A stretch of DNA of 48,572 nucleotides. Source: an uncultured Clostridium sp. (GTDB lineage Bacteria; Bacillota; Clostridia; TANB77; CAG-508). The position numbers and the translations under genes were made by a program. The DNA lies in the NCBI GenBank assembly GCA_947648765.1, contig CANSOY010000007.1, positions 1 to 48,572 of the forward strand, read 5' to 3'. The notes below the pieces were generated by a model, which was not told the DNA's origin, did no database searches, and saw only the letters and a program-made list of their open reading frames with translations. This document shows, piece by piece, positions 8,102 through 16,951 of this stretch (the first letter of the stretch is position 1; every line of letters starts with the position of its first letter).

Positions 8102-9201
8102 TTAATTTCAGTATAAATTTTTTCTTCCACTCCGGCAATAGATATCTTTCCTGCATTTTTTCCCATTTTCTTTCTTTTCTCTTCATCCGATATGATTGGG
8201 TCAATTTCTTTGGCTAATCTTTCTGCGGTTAGTTCCTCGTTCAAAATCATACGAGCCGCATTTAACTTTACCAATACCCTTGCATTATCTTCTTGGCGGT
8301 TTGCCATTCGACTTGGTAATGGAATGAAAATGGCTGGTTTTTCTACATTGGCAATCTCGGTAATAGTCATTGCTCCGCTTCTGCACACCAATAAATCTGC
8401 AATGTTCATTAGCTCTTCCATGTTATAGATATATGGCAGAATTTTGGCATTTTCCATACGGTTAATATTCAAATCTCTTTGTTCTAATGTCTCTTTTATC
8501 TCGTCATATTGCTTTGGTCCTGTTGCCCATATAATTTGGTATTTTGCATTTTTCTTCTCTGCAATTAAATTGAGCATTGCCTCGTTAATGCGTTTCGCAC
8601 CTTGGCTTCCTCCAAATACCAAAACGATTGGTAAGTTCGTTTTGACACCAATGACTTCTAAAATGCTTTTCTTTTCTTCTGACGTTGTTTCTTTTTTCTT
8701 TACCTTCGTTGGATTTCCAGTTACGACCACATGACCAATTCCTGCTAAGAACTGCTTCGAGTCTTCAAACCCAACTAATACACGATTTACTTTTTTCGCA
8801 AACATTTTGACTGCTCTACCTGGGTAGGCATTGCTTTCATGCAAAATGGTTGGTATTTTTTGTTTGGTTGCTACTTCAAATACTGGCACGCAAACATAGC
8901 CGCCTGTTCCAATCACAAGGTCTGGTTTGAACTTTTGAAAATACTCCTCGATGTCTTTTTTACTGTGAAATGTTTTCATGACATTGCGGAAATTACGAAT
9001 GGAAATCTCTTTTTGTAAGCCATAGGCTTCAATGGTTTTTAAGGCATAGCCTGCTCGTGGTACTAAATCATTTTCTAGTCCACGGTCTGTTCCAATAAAT
9101 ACAATCTCTGCTTCTGGATGATGGAGTTTTATCTGGTTTGCGATCGCAATTCCTGGGTTAATATGTCCTCCTGTACCTGCTGCTGCAACAACTACTTTCA
9201 T
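8083..9201 (-). CDS. murG: UDP-N-acetylglucosamine-(lipid I) GlcNAc transferase MurG
   Basis: Adds GlcNAc from UDP-GlcNAc to lipid I to give lipid II on the inner face of the membrane. 372 residues, normal for the family. The N-terminus has the phosphate-binding loop AGTGGHINPG (residues 8-17), and the C-terminal half has GGSQGAKRINEA and CRSGAMTITEIA, which bind the nucleotide sugar. Start supported by AAAGGAGAG before ATG. It is the last gene of the dcw cluster, 13 bp after ftsW. Confidence 0.97.
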   Translation of the reverse strand: MKVVVAAAGTGGHINPGIAIANQIKLHHPEAEIVFIGTDRGLENDLVPRAGYALKTIEAYGLQKEISIRNFRNVMKTFHSKKDIEEYFQKFKPDLVIGTGGYVCVPVFEVATKQKIPTILHESNAYPGRAVKMFAKKVNRVLVGFEDSKQFLAGIGHVVVTGNPTKVKKKETTSEEKKSILEVIGVKTNLPIVLVFGGSQGAKRINEAMLNLIAEKKNAKYQIIWATGPKQYDEIKETLEQRDLNINRMENAKILPYIYNMEELMNIADLLVCRSGAMTITEIANVEKPAIFIPLPSRMANRQEDNARVLVKLNAARMILNEELTAERLAKEIDPIISDEEKRKKMGKNAGKISIAGVEEKIYTEIKKCLKS

Positions 9202-9214
9202 TTTTTACTCTCCT

Positions 9215-10368
9215 TTATACTTTTTTGGTACTTCTTGCAATACTTAATAACAGTCCGACACAGGCAAGAGTAATGACTAATGCAGTACCACCATAACTAA
9301 AGAATGGTAAAGCAATACCCGTGTTTGGAATAGAGCCTGTTACAACGGCAATGTTCAAGATAGCCTGCAATCCAATTACTGCTACAATTCCAGTAGCAAG
9401 TAGGGTACCAAATAAGTCTTCTGCTTTCATGGCAATTAAAATGCCTCTCCAAATGAAGATACCAAATAGGGTGATAACAACTGCACAGCCTACTAATCCT
9501 AGTTCTTCTGCAAGAATCGCAAAGATAAAATCGTTGTGTGGCTCTGGTATGTACAAATACTTTTGCTTGCTTTCTCCTAATCCTACACCAAAAAGACCTC
9601 CTGAACCAATGGCATACAAACTTTGAACAACTTGCCAGCCATCTCCAGTTTTATCTGCAAAAGGATCTAAGAAAGACTGTATTCTTCCAATATGGTAATC
9701 GTCTGAACCTTTTTTGAGTAATTGTGTTAAGAGGACAGCTATTCCACAGCCTCCGCACAGCACCTAATTCAGCAAAATATTTGATTCTCGTTCCAGCTAC
9801 AATCATGATACATGAACAAACCGAGAAAATAAGGATGGCAGCACTCAAATGGCTCTGTACTGCGAACAGAATAACAACTGGTATTCCAACTGCTACCATT
9901 GGCTTGAAAAAGCCATATTCAAAGGTACCAATTTTATCTCGATGCTCGGTAAAATATCCTGCGAAAGCAACAATCAAGCCAATTTTCGTGATCTCTGATG
10001 GTTGGAAACGAATTCCGGATTTCAATCCAACGTTGCGCACCACCACCAGACCTTCCAATTCCAGGTACCAAAACAAGTAATAGGATTAGTACTGAAAAAA
10101 CATAGATTAGTTTATAATAACGAAGCAATTTTTTGTATGGGAAAAAGGACATGATAAACATTACCACAATTCCAATTCCCGCAAACATCAATTGTTTTTC
10201 AAAATAGGTATAACTCTTCCCTGTTTCGGCAAGAGCAGATGGGGCACTTGCAGATAATACCATAACAATTCCTAATGCTAACAGTAAAAATACGGTTACG
10301 CATAGGGCAAAGTCTGTTTTGTGTCCTCTTCTTTGCATCTGGTTGTTTGTTTTCTTTTGCACGTACAT
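9215..10368 (-). CDS. ftsW: FtsW/SpoVE-type SEDS lipid II polymerase, recoded twice at CGG
   Basis: A polytopic SEDS glycosyltransferase that polymerises lipid II at the septum. The coding sequence is in three frames, joined by two identical events. At 10015-10017 an in-frame CGG ends GAQRWIEI, and skipping the C gives GIRFQPSEITKIG. At 9753-9755 CGG after AELGAV is skipped to give GGCGIAVLLTQ. The joined protein (about 383 aa) has the QPSE motif, IPEPHNDFIFAILAEELGLVG split across its conserved block, and PFFSYGGTAL near the end. Start: ATG at 10368, or the GTG two codons later (GGGGG lies 8 nt before it). Lies 15 bp after mraY and 13 bp before murG. Confidence 0.9.
9753..9755 (-). other. 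CGG +1 recoding site 2 in ftsW
   Basis: Codons GGT GCT GTG CGG AGG; the family sequence resumes as C|GGA GGC TGT GGA (GGCG). Confidence 0.8.
10015..10017 (-). other. CGG +1 recoding site 1 in ftsW
   Basis: Codons ATT GAA ATC CGG AAT; the family sequence resumes as C|GGA ATT CGT TTC CAA (GIRFQ), restoring the RWIxxGxxxQPSE block. Confidence 0.8.
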
Positions 10369-10383
10369 TTCCCCCTTGGAAAT

Positions 10384-11364
10384 TTAAGATATGGACATCA
10401 GTCCAATCACACATAAAATGAGTGTTACTGCTCCGAAAATAGCAACAACTTTGTTTTCTTTCCAACCACATAACTCAAAATGATGGTGGATTGGAGCCAT
10501 TTTGAATACTCTTTTTCCAGTCTTTTTATACGATATGACTTGAATCATAACAGATAGTGTTTCAACCACTGGAATGAGTGCAATAATGAGTAGTAATAAT
10601 GGCATTTTTAGGTAGAGGGCAATTCCTGCCATGGCTCCTCCTAATAGGAGTGAACCAGTATCTCCCATCATAACTTTTGCTGGATGCAAATTGAATAATA
10701 GGAAGGATAAGCAAGTTCCCACTAAAATCGAACCAATCATGGCGACTTCTTTGTTGCCTGTCATCACACCAATCACGGTTAAACAAGCAAAGATAATTGT
10801 AGTAATGGTTGTGGCAAGCCCATCTACACCATCGGTTAAGTTTACCGCATTGGTGGTTGCTAGCAGTACAAACACAGCAAATGGGATATAGAGCCAAATT
10901 GGTAGGGTTAGACTTACATCAAAAAATGGAATGGAAATATCGGTTCCAATTTTCAAAACATTGGTTAAAAACACAACATAGATGACAGCAATGATCAGCA
11001 ATCCTAGCATTTTTAATTTTGGCTCGAGTCCTTTGGTATTTTTGCCAACTAATTTTTTCAAGTCGTCCACTAGACCAACGACACCAAAACCAATGGTAAT
11101 AAAGGCAAGGATTAGCAGACTTTTCTCTCCCATCCATTCGCTTCCTTTGTATTTCAAGAAAGTAATTCCTGCCATTAGGATGATGGTAAGCATCATAATG
11201 ATACCTCCCATGGTTGGCGTTCCCTGTTTTTTGAGATGAGATTGTGGTCCATCTGATCTTTCAATTTGCCCTACTTTCAATTTCTTTAGTATTGGTATGG
11301 CAATGAAAGACAATACGAAACTGATTGCAAATGATGTCAGTAGTAATGTTATTTGTTCGTTCAT
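10384..11364 (-). CDS. mraY: Phospho-N-acetylmuramoyl-pentapeptide transferase MraY
   Basis: Transfers phospho-MurNAc-pentapeptide to undecaprenyl phosphate, making lipid I. 326 residues with about ten membrane segments. Diagnostic motifs are PTMGGIIM near residue 50, NLTDGVDGLA around residue 175 (catalytic Asp region) and MAPIHHHFEL near the C-terminus. GGGGAGGAAAT precedes the ATG. It lies 21 bp after murE and 15 bp before ftsW in the same transcription unit. Confidence 0.97.
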   Translation of the reverse strand: MNEQITLLLTSFAISFVLSFIAIPILKKLKVGQIERSDGPQSHLKKQGTPTMGGIIMMLTIILMAGITFLKYKGSEWMGEKSLLILAFITIGFGVVGLVDDLKKLVGKNTKGLEPKLKMLGLLIIAVIYVVFLTNVLKIGTDISIPFFDVSLTLPIWLYIPFAVFVLLATTNAVNLTDGVDGLATTITTIIFACLTVIGVMTGNKEVAMIGSILVGTCLSFLLFNLHPAKVMMGDTGSLLLGGAMAGIALYLKMPLLLLIIALIPVVETLSVMIQVISYKKTGKRVFKMAPIHHHFELCGWKENKVVAIFGAVTLILCVIGLMSIS

Positions 11365-11385
11365 ATTTCCTCCCCTGCGTCTATT

Positions 11386-12861
11386 TTATAATTCTCCATT
11401 GATAATTTGGTTGACAATAATTCGCTCATCAAATGGAAATTTCTCTTTGTTAATTTCTTGGTATGGTTCATGCCCTTTTCCAGCAAGCACAATAATATCT
11501 TTTTTGTTTGCAATTTCAATGGCATGTTTGATTGCTTCGATACGGTCTACGATACAAGTATATTTTCCTTTTGTCTTTTTTATACCTTCTTCAATTTGGT
11601 TGACAATCTTGGTTGGGTCTTCGGTTCGTGGATTGTCTGAGGTAATAATCGAGTAATCAGCAATTCGTCCTGAAATCTCTCCCATAATTGGTCGTTTTCC
11701 TGGGTCGCGGTCACCACCACAACCGAAAACTGAAATAACTCTTCCTCGGGTGTAGGATTTTACTGCATTCAAGATATTTTCTAGGCTTTCTGGTGAGTGA
11801 GCATAATCTATCATAATGGTTAGTTCTTTTTTGTTATTCACTAACTCACTTCTTCCTGGCACACGTACTTCTACTAATGCCTCTTTGATGGTTTCTGCAT
11901 CACAGCCTAAGCATTTTGCGACACTAATGGCTGCTAATGAATTATATACACTAAATCTACCTGGTATACAGGTTTTTACTCTTTCATTTTTATCGCCTAG
12001 TTTTACTTTGAAATCTACATAGGAATTGGTAATGGTAATGTCTTTGGCTAGTAAATCACAATAGTTGTCAATTCCATAGGTTTGAACTGGACAATTGGTT
12101 ACCAATTTTGGTACGCGAGATGCGTGTAAGTCGTCTGCATTGGCAAACCCTTGCTTACACATCGAGAATAGTTTTAACTTAGATTGGAAATAGTCTTCCA
12201 TATCTGGATGCTCTTTTGGACTGATGTGGTCTTCGGAAAAGTTGGTAAATACACCAATATCAAAATCACAGCCTGCTACACGGTTTAGTTTAAGACTTTG
12301 CGAAGATACTTCCATCACAACTGCTTCGCAACCTGCATCTGCCATTTGGCGGAATAGTTGTTGTAGTTTTAGGCTTTCTGGTGTGGTTCGGTCGCTATCT
12401 TCTAATTTCTTTCCTGCGATATAGGTAGCAATCGTTCCAATGAGCCCTACTTTTTTCCCTTGTTTTTCTAGGATTTCTTTTATCATATAGGTAGTGGTGG
12501 TTTTTCCCTTGGTTCCTGTTACACCAATCAGTTTGAACTCGCGAGATGGATTTTGGTAAAAGTTACACGCTGCGGTTGCAAGTGCAAGTCTGGTATCTGG
12601 TGCTACAATGAGGGTAATATTTTCTGGTATTGCTTTTAATTGTTCCTTGCTGGTATCGGCTTGTGCAAGTACAGCAATTGCTCCATTTTCGATTGCTTTT
12701 GCAATGTATTCGTGCCCATCAGTATCAAACCCTTTGATGGCTACGAATAGGTCGCCTTTCTTTACAGCTCTTGAATCGCTTTCTAACTTTTTAATCGAAA
12801 GGTCTAAATCGCCTCTTACTTTTAATCCTTCAATTCCAGTTAATATGCTTTTTAATTCCAT
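11386..12861 (-). CDS. murE: UDP-MurNAc-tripeptide ligase MurE, meso-diaminopimelate type
   Basis: Adds the third amino acid of the peptidoglycan stem peptide. 491 residues in the usual three domains: N-terminal uridine-binding (LESDSRAVKKGDLF), central ATPase with GTKGKTTT near residue 114, and C-terminal domain. DNPRTEDP near residue 406 is the signature of meso-DAP specificity, so the wall is probably A1-gamma type. Start supported by GAGGT upstream. Follows spoVD by 71 bp. Confidence 0.97.
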   Translation of the reverse strand: MELKSILTGIEGLKVRGDLDLSIKKLESDSRAVKKGDLFVAIKGFDTDGHEYIAKAIENGAIAVLAQADTSKEQLKAIPENITLIVAPDTRLALATAACNFYQNPSREFKLIGVTGTKGKTTTTYMIKEILEKQGKKVGLIGTIATYIAGKKLEDSDRTTPESLKLQQLFRQMADAGCEAVVMEVSSQSLKLNRVAGCDFDIGVFTNFSEDHISPKEHPDMEDYFQSKLKLFSMCKQGFANADDLHASRVPKLVTNCPVQTYGIDNYCDLLAKDITITNSYVDFKVKLGDKNERVKTCIPGRFSVYNSLAAISVAKCLGCDAETIKEALVEVRVPGRSELVNNKKELTIMIDYAHSPESLENILNAVKSYTRGRVISVFGCGGDRDPGKRPIMGEISGRIADYSIITSDNPRTEDPTKIVNQIEEGIKKTKGKYTCIVDRIEAIKHAIEIANKKDIIVLAGKGHEPYQEINKEKFPFDERIIVNQIINGEL

Positions 12862-12932
12862 ATTTCTACCTCATTTCTATCATTTTCCAAGTCCATTATA
12901 TACTGTTTTTTTTCTTTTGTATACCCTCTTTT

Positions 12933-15078
12933 TTACTTTTTTCCCTCTTCGATTTGAATACGGACAGACTTTCCAGCTAAGATTTTAATCCCTGGTTTTG
13001 GAAATTGTTCTCGCACCACATATTCTGCTATATTTACGCCCGCAAAGTCTGCTTCGTTTTCGATTGTTAATAATAGTCCTTTTTGCTTGACTGCTTCTTT
13101 TGCTTCTTTGACCGTCATTTTTTCCAAATTTGGTACTTCTACTTCTTGCACTTCTTCGTCTGTTGCTTCTGTTTTGGCTAAGTTGAGATAGGGTAAAACT
13201 TCGCTTAGGACTTGCCCTCCTACTGGTGCTGCTACGCCTCCTCCTTGATGTCCTCCTTCTCCGGTTGGATTATATAGAACGACTAGAATAACCAATTCTG
13301 GGTCTTGGGTCGGTGCTACTCCCATAAAAGATGTTACATATTTGTTGGTATTAACACCATCTTCCGAGGTTCCTGTCTTTCCGCCAATCGCATAGCCTTT
13401 TACTTGTGCATTTTTTCCCGTTCCTTCGTCTACTACACTTTTCATCATACTTAGCACATCTTGTGCTGTTTTTTCCTCAATGACTCGCTCCTTTTGAATT
13501 GGCTGGATTTCTTTTCTTTCTCCAGTTTGAGAGTCAACAATCGCTTTTACCACTCTTGGCTGAACATGAATTCCACCATTTGCGATTGTTGATACGGCTG
13601 TTACCATTTGAATTGGCGTTACTTCAAAACGTTGCCCAAAAGAAATGGTAGCAAGTTCCACTGGACCTACTTTTGCTTCTTTTAAGAATATACTATTGGC
13701 CTCTCCTGGCAGGTCTATTTTTGTTTTTTCCAATAGTCCAAATTTTCGTAAATATTCATAGTATTTGCTTACTCCAATTTTCTGTCCTAGCCCAATAAAG
13801 ACTGGATTACAAGAATTCATTAGGGCTTGTCGTAGACTTTCTGAGCCGTGAGGTCGATAATATCTCCAACACTTGATACGAACCCCTGCAATTTCAATAC
13901 CACCCGTACAGCAAAACTGTCCTTCTTTATCTGTGGTAGCAATGCCTTCTTCTAAGGCTGCAGATGCTGTAATTAACTTGAAGGTAGAACCTGGTTCATA
14001 CGTATCTGCAATGGCTTTGTTTCGCCATGCTCCTTGCAAGGCTTTGGTTTTATCTTCTTGCAGCATCGAGCCCCAGTTTTGCTTTAGTTCTTCTGTGTTT
14101 GGTTCATACGGCTGATTTAAGTTATAGGACGGATAACTAGCAAGAGCCAAAATATCTCCATTTTTCGGGTTCATAATTAAAATGTTGCCACCATCGGTAC
14201 AAACATTATCAATACAGGCTTCTTCTAGATATTTTTCCGCAATTCCTTGAATGGTTGCGTCTATCGTTAAGATTAAATCATTGCCATCTTTGGCTTTGGC
14301 ATAGTCTTCTTTGGTATTCTTGATGTCCTTTCCTTTGGCATCCGTTAATTTACTAATCTTGCCATACTCGCCTTTTAATTCTTTGTCATATTTGGCTTCA
14401 ATTCCATCTAGTCCTTGGTTATCTGCTCCGCAAAAGCCAATTACCTGAGCAGCAAGACTGTTATGTGGATAATATCGTTTTCGGTCTTCGTCAATATTAA
14501 TTCCAGTCGTAATGCCATTTTCTCCGCATCCATTCTCGCAAGCGATTCGTCTTGTCTTTCTCTACCTTTTTTGCAATGGTTTCAATGGAACTATGCTTAC
14601 CCACTCGTTTTGCTACTTTTTCATAGTCTACTTCTAAAATTTCCGACAAGGCTCTTGCTACCTTTTCCTTGTTTTCTTTGGCAATATTGGTTGGATTGAC
14701 GGTTACCATTTCAACTGAACTACTGACCGCTAGCACTTCTTTTCCAGTTGCATCATAAATCGTGCCTCTCTTTGGGCTAATTTTTCGCTTCATGCTTTGC
14801 TGGTCGATTGCCATTCCAGCATATTCTACCCCTTTCCCAAATTGAATATATCCAATACGAACGAGGAGTAGAAATAGTACGCCAAACACGGCAAGCATGA
14901 TAAAACGAAGGACTTTCTTGCGGGTAATATCGCCAATCTTTTTGTCCACTTTTGGATGCTTTTTATCGCGCGATATTTTCCATTTCCTTCGCTTCTTTTT
15001 TCGTATTTTGGGAATGTCTACTTCTTTTTGTAATTTTTCCATCTGTTTCATCTGGTTTTGTTTGAATTTCTTTCTCAT
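12933..15078 (-). CDS. spoVD: Class B penicillin-binding protein, SpoVD/FtsI type with PASTA domain, +1 recoded at CGG
   Basis: Septal transpeptidase of about 714 aa. A basic cytoplasmic N-terminus and one membrane helix (FIMLAVFGVLFLLLV) precede the dimerisation domain (KRGTIYDATGKEVLAVSSS). The transpeptidase motifs are STFK, SCN and KTGT, and one PASTA domain ends the protein. At 14524-14526 an in-frame CGG follows REWM. The frame then runs into a stop, but skipping the C gives GENGITTGINIDEDRKRYYP and a continuous protein through LAAQVIGF and DNQGLDGIE. Start ATG 15078 follows GGAG at 10 nt. A terminator separates it from ftsL. A single PASTA domain fits SpoVD, but as the sole such gene here it may serve vegetative division. 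Confidence 0.9.
14524..14526 (-). other. CGG +1 recoding site in spoVD
   Basis: Codons GAA TGG ATG CGG AGA; the family sequence resumes as C|GGA GAA AAT GGC ATT (GENGI). Confidence 0.85.
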
Positions 15079-15130
15079 GCTTTCCACGCTCCGTTTACAT
15101 TTTTCTGCTTTTATTTTATTCGGCAAGCAC

Positions 15131-15168
15131 AAAAAAAGACTAAAATATTTTCCTTTATTTTAGTCTTT
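15131..15168 (-). terminator. Intrinsic terminator inside the dcw cluster, between ftsL and spoVD
   Basis: AAAGACTAAAATA pairs perfectly with TATTTTAGTCTTT around 8 nt and is followed on the minus strand by T7. It overlaps the ftsL stop. It would end or attenuate mraZ-rsmH-ftsL transcription before spoVD. Confidence 0.75.
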
Positions 15169-15682
15169 AGAAGATTTTTTTCATATATCCCAATAGCTGT
15201 TCTAGCCAAGAAAGTTCTTCGGTGAAAATAATTTCTTCGGTAGCGGCTTCGATATAGTCTTTCTTTGGAAGGCTAACATAGATTTTTTGGCTATTATTTA
15301 ATTTTTGCATTCCCAATTTATCTTTTGCTGCTTGTTCAATATTAGATAAGTTTAGGCTGTTTTCAATGCTGACTTGTAATTGTTCATTTTCTTTTTGGAT
15401 TACAGCTAAATCTTGTTTTAGTTTTTCTTTATCATTAAAACTTTCATTGATTAAAGAGTTGCGATAACTAATGACACAAAAAATTGCAAAACCAAGAAGA
15501 ATCCACACAATCATCTTGACTTCCATTTTTACTTTTCTTTTAGCTTGTTTTTTCGGATTTCCATTTTGATGTAGTTCTACATTTTTTTGAACATTTCTTT
15601 TGACTTGTTTCTTCTTTTTCGGTTCATACTCTGGTTGCAACTTTCTAGGGCTTGTCTCAAATTGATACTCCCCATATGCCAC
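15167..15682 (-). CDS. ftsL: FtsL-like cell division protein
   Basis: 171 residues with the FtsL/DivIC layout: a long Lys-rich cytoplasmic N-terminus, one membrane helix (MIVWILLGFAIFCVIS), a short extracytoplasmic coiled coil (KEKLKQDLAVIQKENEQLQV) and an AAKDKLGMQK segment. Sequence conservation in this family is low, so the call rests on topology and position between rsmH and the class B PBP. The start is GTG at 15682, with AGGTGA at correct distance, 6 bp after rsmH. The C-terminal tail is longer than usual. Confidence 0.8.
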   Translation of the reverse strand: MAYGEYQFETSPRKLQPEYEPKKKKQVKRNVQKNVELHQNGNPKKQAKRKVKMEVKMIVWILLGFAIFCVISYRNSLINESFNDKEKLKQDLAVIQKENEQLQVSIENSLNLSNIEQAAKDKLGMQKLNNSQKIYVSLPKKDYIEAATEEIIFTEELSWLEQLLGYMKKIF

Positions 15683-15688
15683 TGGATA

Positions 15689-16636
15689 TCACCTCTTTTC
15701 TTCTGCGTTGCCTTTTTCAAAAATTCTAAGTTTTGCACTTTTTGACCTTGCATTTTCTTGCATTTCTTTTTCACTTGCAATGATTGGTTTGCGATTTACC
15801 ATTTTCCCAAGACTTTTGGCTCCACATACACAATATGGTAAGTCTTTTGGACAGGTACATTTTCCTTGTGCTTCGCTGAAAACATCTTTTACCGCTCGAT
15901 CTTCTAAGGAATGGAAGGTTATGACACAAAGTCTACCCTTTTCCTTTAGTACCTCGATACAATCGCGAATGGTATTTTTCAAAGGACGTATTTCGTCATT
16001 GACTTCAATTCGGATGGCTTGGAAGGTTCTTTTGGCTGGATGTCCATCTTTTTGCTTTGCCTTTGGGATGGATTTTTCAATGATTTCTACTAATTCTTTG
16101 GTGGTTTCAATTTCTTTTTCTGCTCGTCTTTTGCAAATGTTTCTTGCAATATTACGAGCAAATTTTTCTTCTCCATAGGTAAATAGAATTTCAGCAAGTT
16201 CCTCTTCGGAATAGGTATTGACTACCTGCTTTGCGTCTTTTTCTTGGGTCTTATCCATACGCATATCTAATTCGTTTTCACCAAGATAACTAAAGCCTCG
16301 TTCTTTCTCGTCTAGTTGATATGAAGAAACACCTAAGTCCAGCAAAATTCCATCTACTTTTTCAATTTTCAAATTGGCTAAGATTTGTTTGATTTCGTCA
16401 TGATTTCCATGAACATATTGCACATTGGGAAAGTCTTGTAAGGTCTGCTTAGCGGCTGCTAATGCTTCAGTATCTCGGTCAATTCCAATGAGCAATCCAT
16501 CTTTTGAAAGATGACTTAAGATTACTTTACTATGTCCTGCTCCTCCAAGTGTTCCATCCACATAAATTCCATTGGCTTGGATGGCTAGTCCTTGAATACA
16601 GTCTTCGAGTAGTACTGGTATATGTTTGAATTCCAT
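15689..16636 (-). CDS. rsmH: 16S rRNA (cytosine(1402)-N4)-methyltransferase RsmH
   Basis: Methylates C1402 of 16S rRNA in the decoding centre. 315 residues, standard length. HIPVLLED opens the protein, the SAM loop is VDGTLGGAGHSKVIL, and ILLDLGVSSYQLDEKERGFS and ITFHSLEDRAVKD are family blocks. The ATG at 16636 follows GGAGAGAGG; the in-frame upstream extension lacks a ribosome site. It sits 6 bp before ftsL and 315 bp after mraZ, separated by an unusual leader with its own promoter. Confidence 0.96.
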   Translation of the reverse strand: MEFKHIPVLLEDCIQGLAIQANGIYVDGTLGGAGHSKVILSHLSKDGLLIGIDRDTEALAAAKQTLQDFPNVQYVHGNHDEIKQILANLKIEKVDGILLDLGVSSYQLDEKERGFSYLGENELDMRMDKTQEKDAKQVVNTYSEEELAEILFTYGEEKFARNIARNICKRRAEKEIETTKELVEIIEKSIPKAKQKDGHPAKRTFQAIRIEVNDEIRPLKNTIRDCIEVLKEKGRLCVITFHSLEDRAVKDVFSEAQGKCTCPKDLPYCVCGAKSLGKMVNRKPIIASEKEMQENARSKSAKLRIFEKGNAEEKR

Positions 16637-16660
16637 TTTGCCCTCTCTCCAGTTTAGATA

Positions 16661-16700
16661 GCATAAGCAGTTGGTATTCAGAAAAATACCAACTGTATGC
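16661..16700 (-). promoter_or_regulatory. Leader hairpin upstream of rsmH
   Basis: GCATA-AG-CAGTTGGTATT pairs with AATACCAACTG-TATGC: 16 base pairs, a 2-nt bulge and a 6-nt loop. No U-run follows, so it is not a simple terminator. It ends about 25 nt before the rsmH start and could be a processing site or translation control element. Confidence 0.6.
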
Positions 16701-16710
16701 TTCCTCTTGT

Positions 16711-16929
16711 ATCTTTTGTTTCTCTTTTGTTCACAAGAAATCTTTCGTTCTTTCAAATCTTTTGTTTCACATTATACGCTTAAAGCGTATTTATCTTTGG
16801 TTTACTTTTTTCATTTTTCTTTTGTAAATTAAATTTTTTATCTTTGGTTTTCTGTTTGGTTTTGTCTTTTGTAAAAATAAATAGATTAGATATTCATCTT
16901 TTGTACTTTGAAAATTTTATCTTTGGTTT
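16711..16929 (-). repeat. About ten copies of ACMAAAGAT in the mraZ-rsmH spacer
   Basis: On the minus strand there are ACCAAAGAT (three times, each inside an AAACCAAAGATAAA 14-mer at 16790-16803, 16837-16850 and 16916-16929), ACAAAAGAT (three), and ACAAAAGA followed by C, A or G, plus ACGAAAGAT. Spacing runs from 11 to 37 nt. The density is far above what base composition suggests. There is no coding frame across the region. Confidence 0.6.
16771..16790 (-). promoter_or_regulatory. Putative second promoter with a 17-bp perfect palindrome upstream of rsmH
   Basis: ATACGCTTAAAGCGTAT (16774-16790) is a perfect palindrome around one central base. On the minus strand it overlaps TATAAT (16771-16776). 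No good -35 is visible, so an activator or a repressor site is plausible. It would give a leader of about 130 nt. Confidence 0.5.
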
Positions 16930-16951
16930 GATTTATATAAACTTTTGCAAG

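Noticed and set aside
9215-10368. ftsW as a pseudogene
   Set aside because: All SEDS motifs survive in the three frames, and both breaks are the same C|GGA event seen in other genes. Decay would give varied lesions.
12933-15078. Separate genes for the N-terminal and transpeptidase halves of SpoVD
   Set aside because: The second half has no ribosome site at the join, and the reading frame is continuous in +1 from the CGG.
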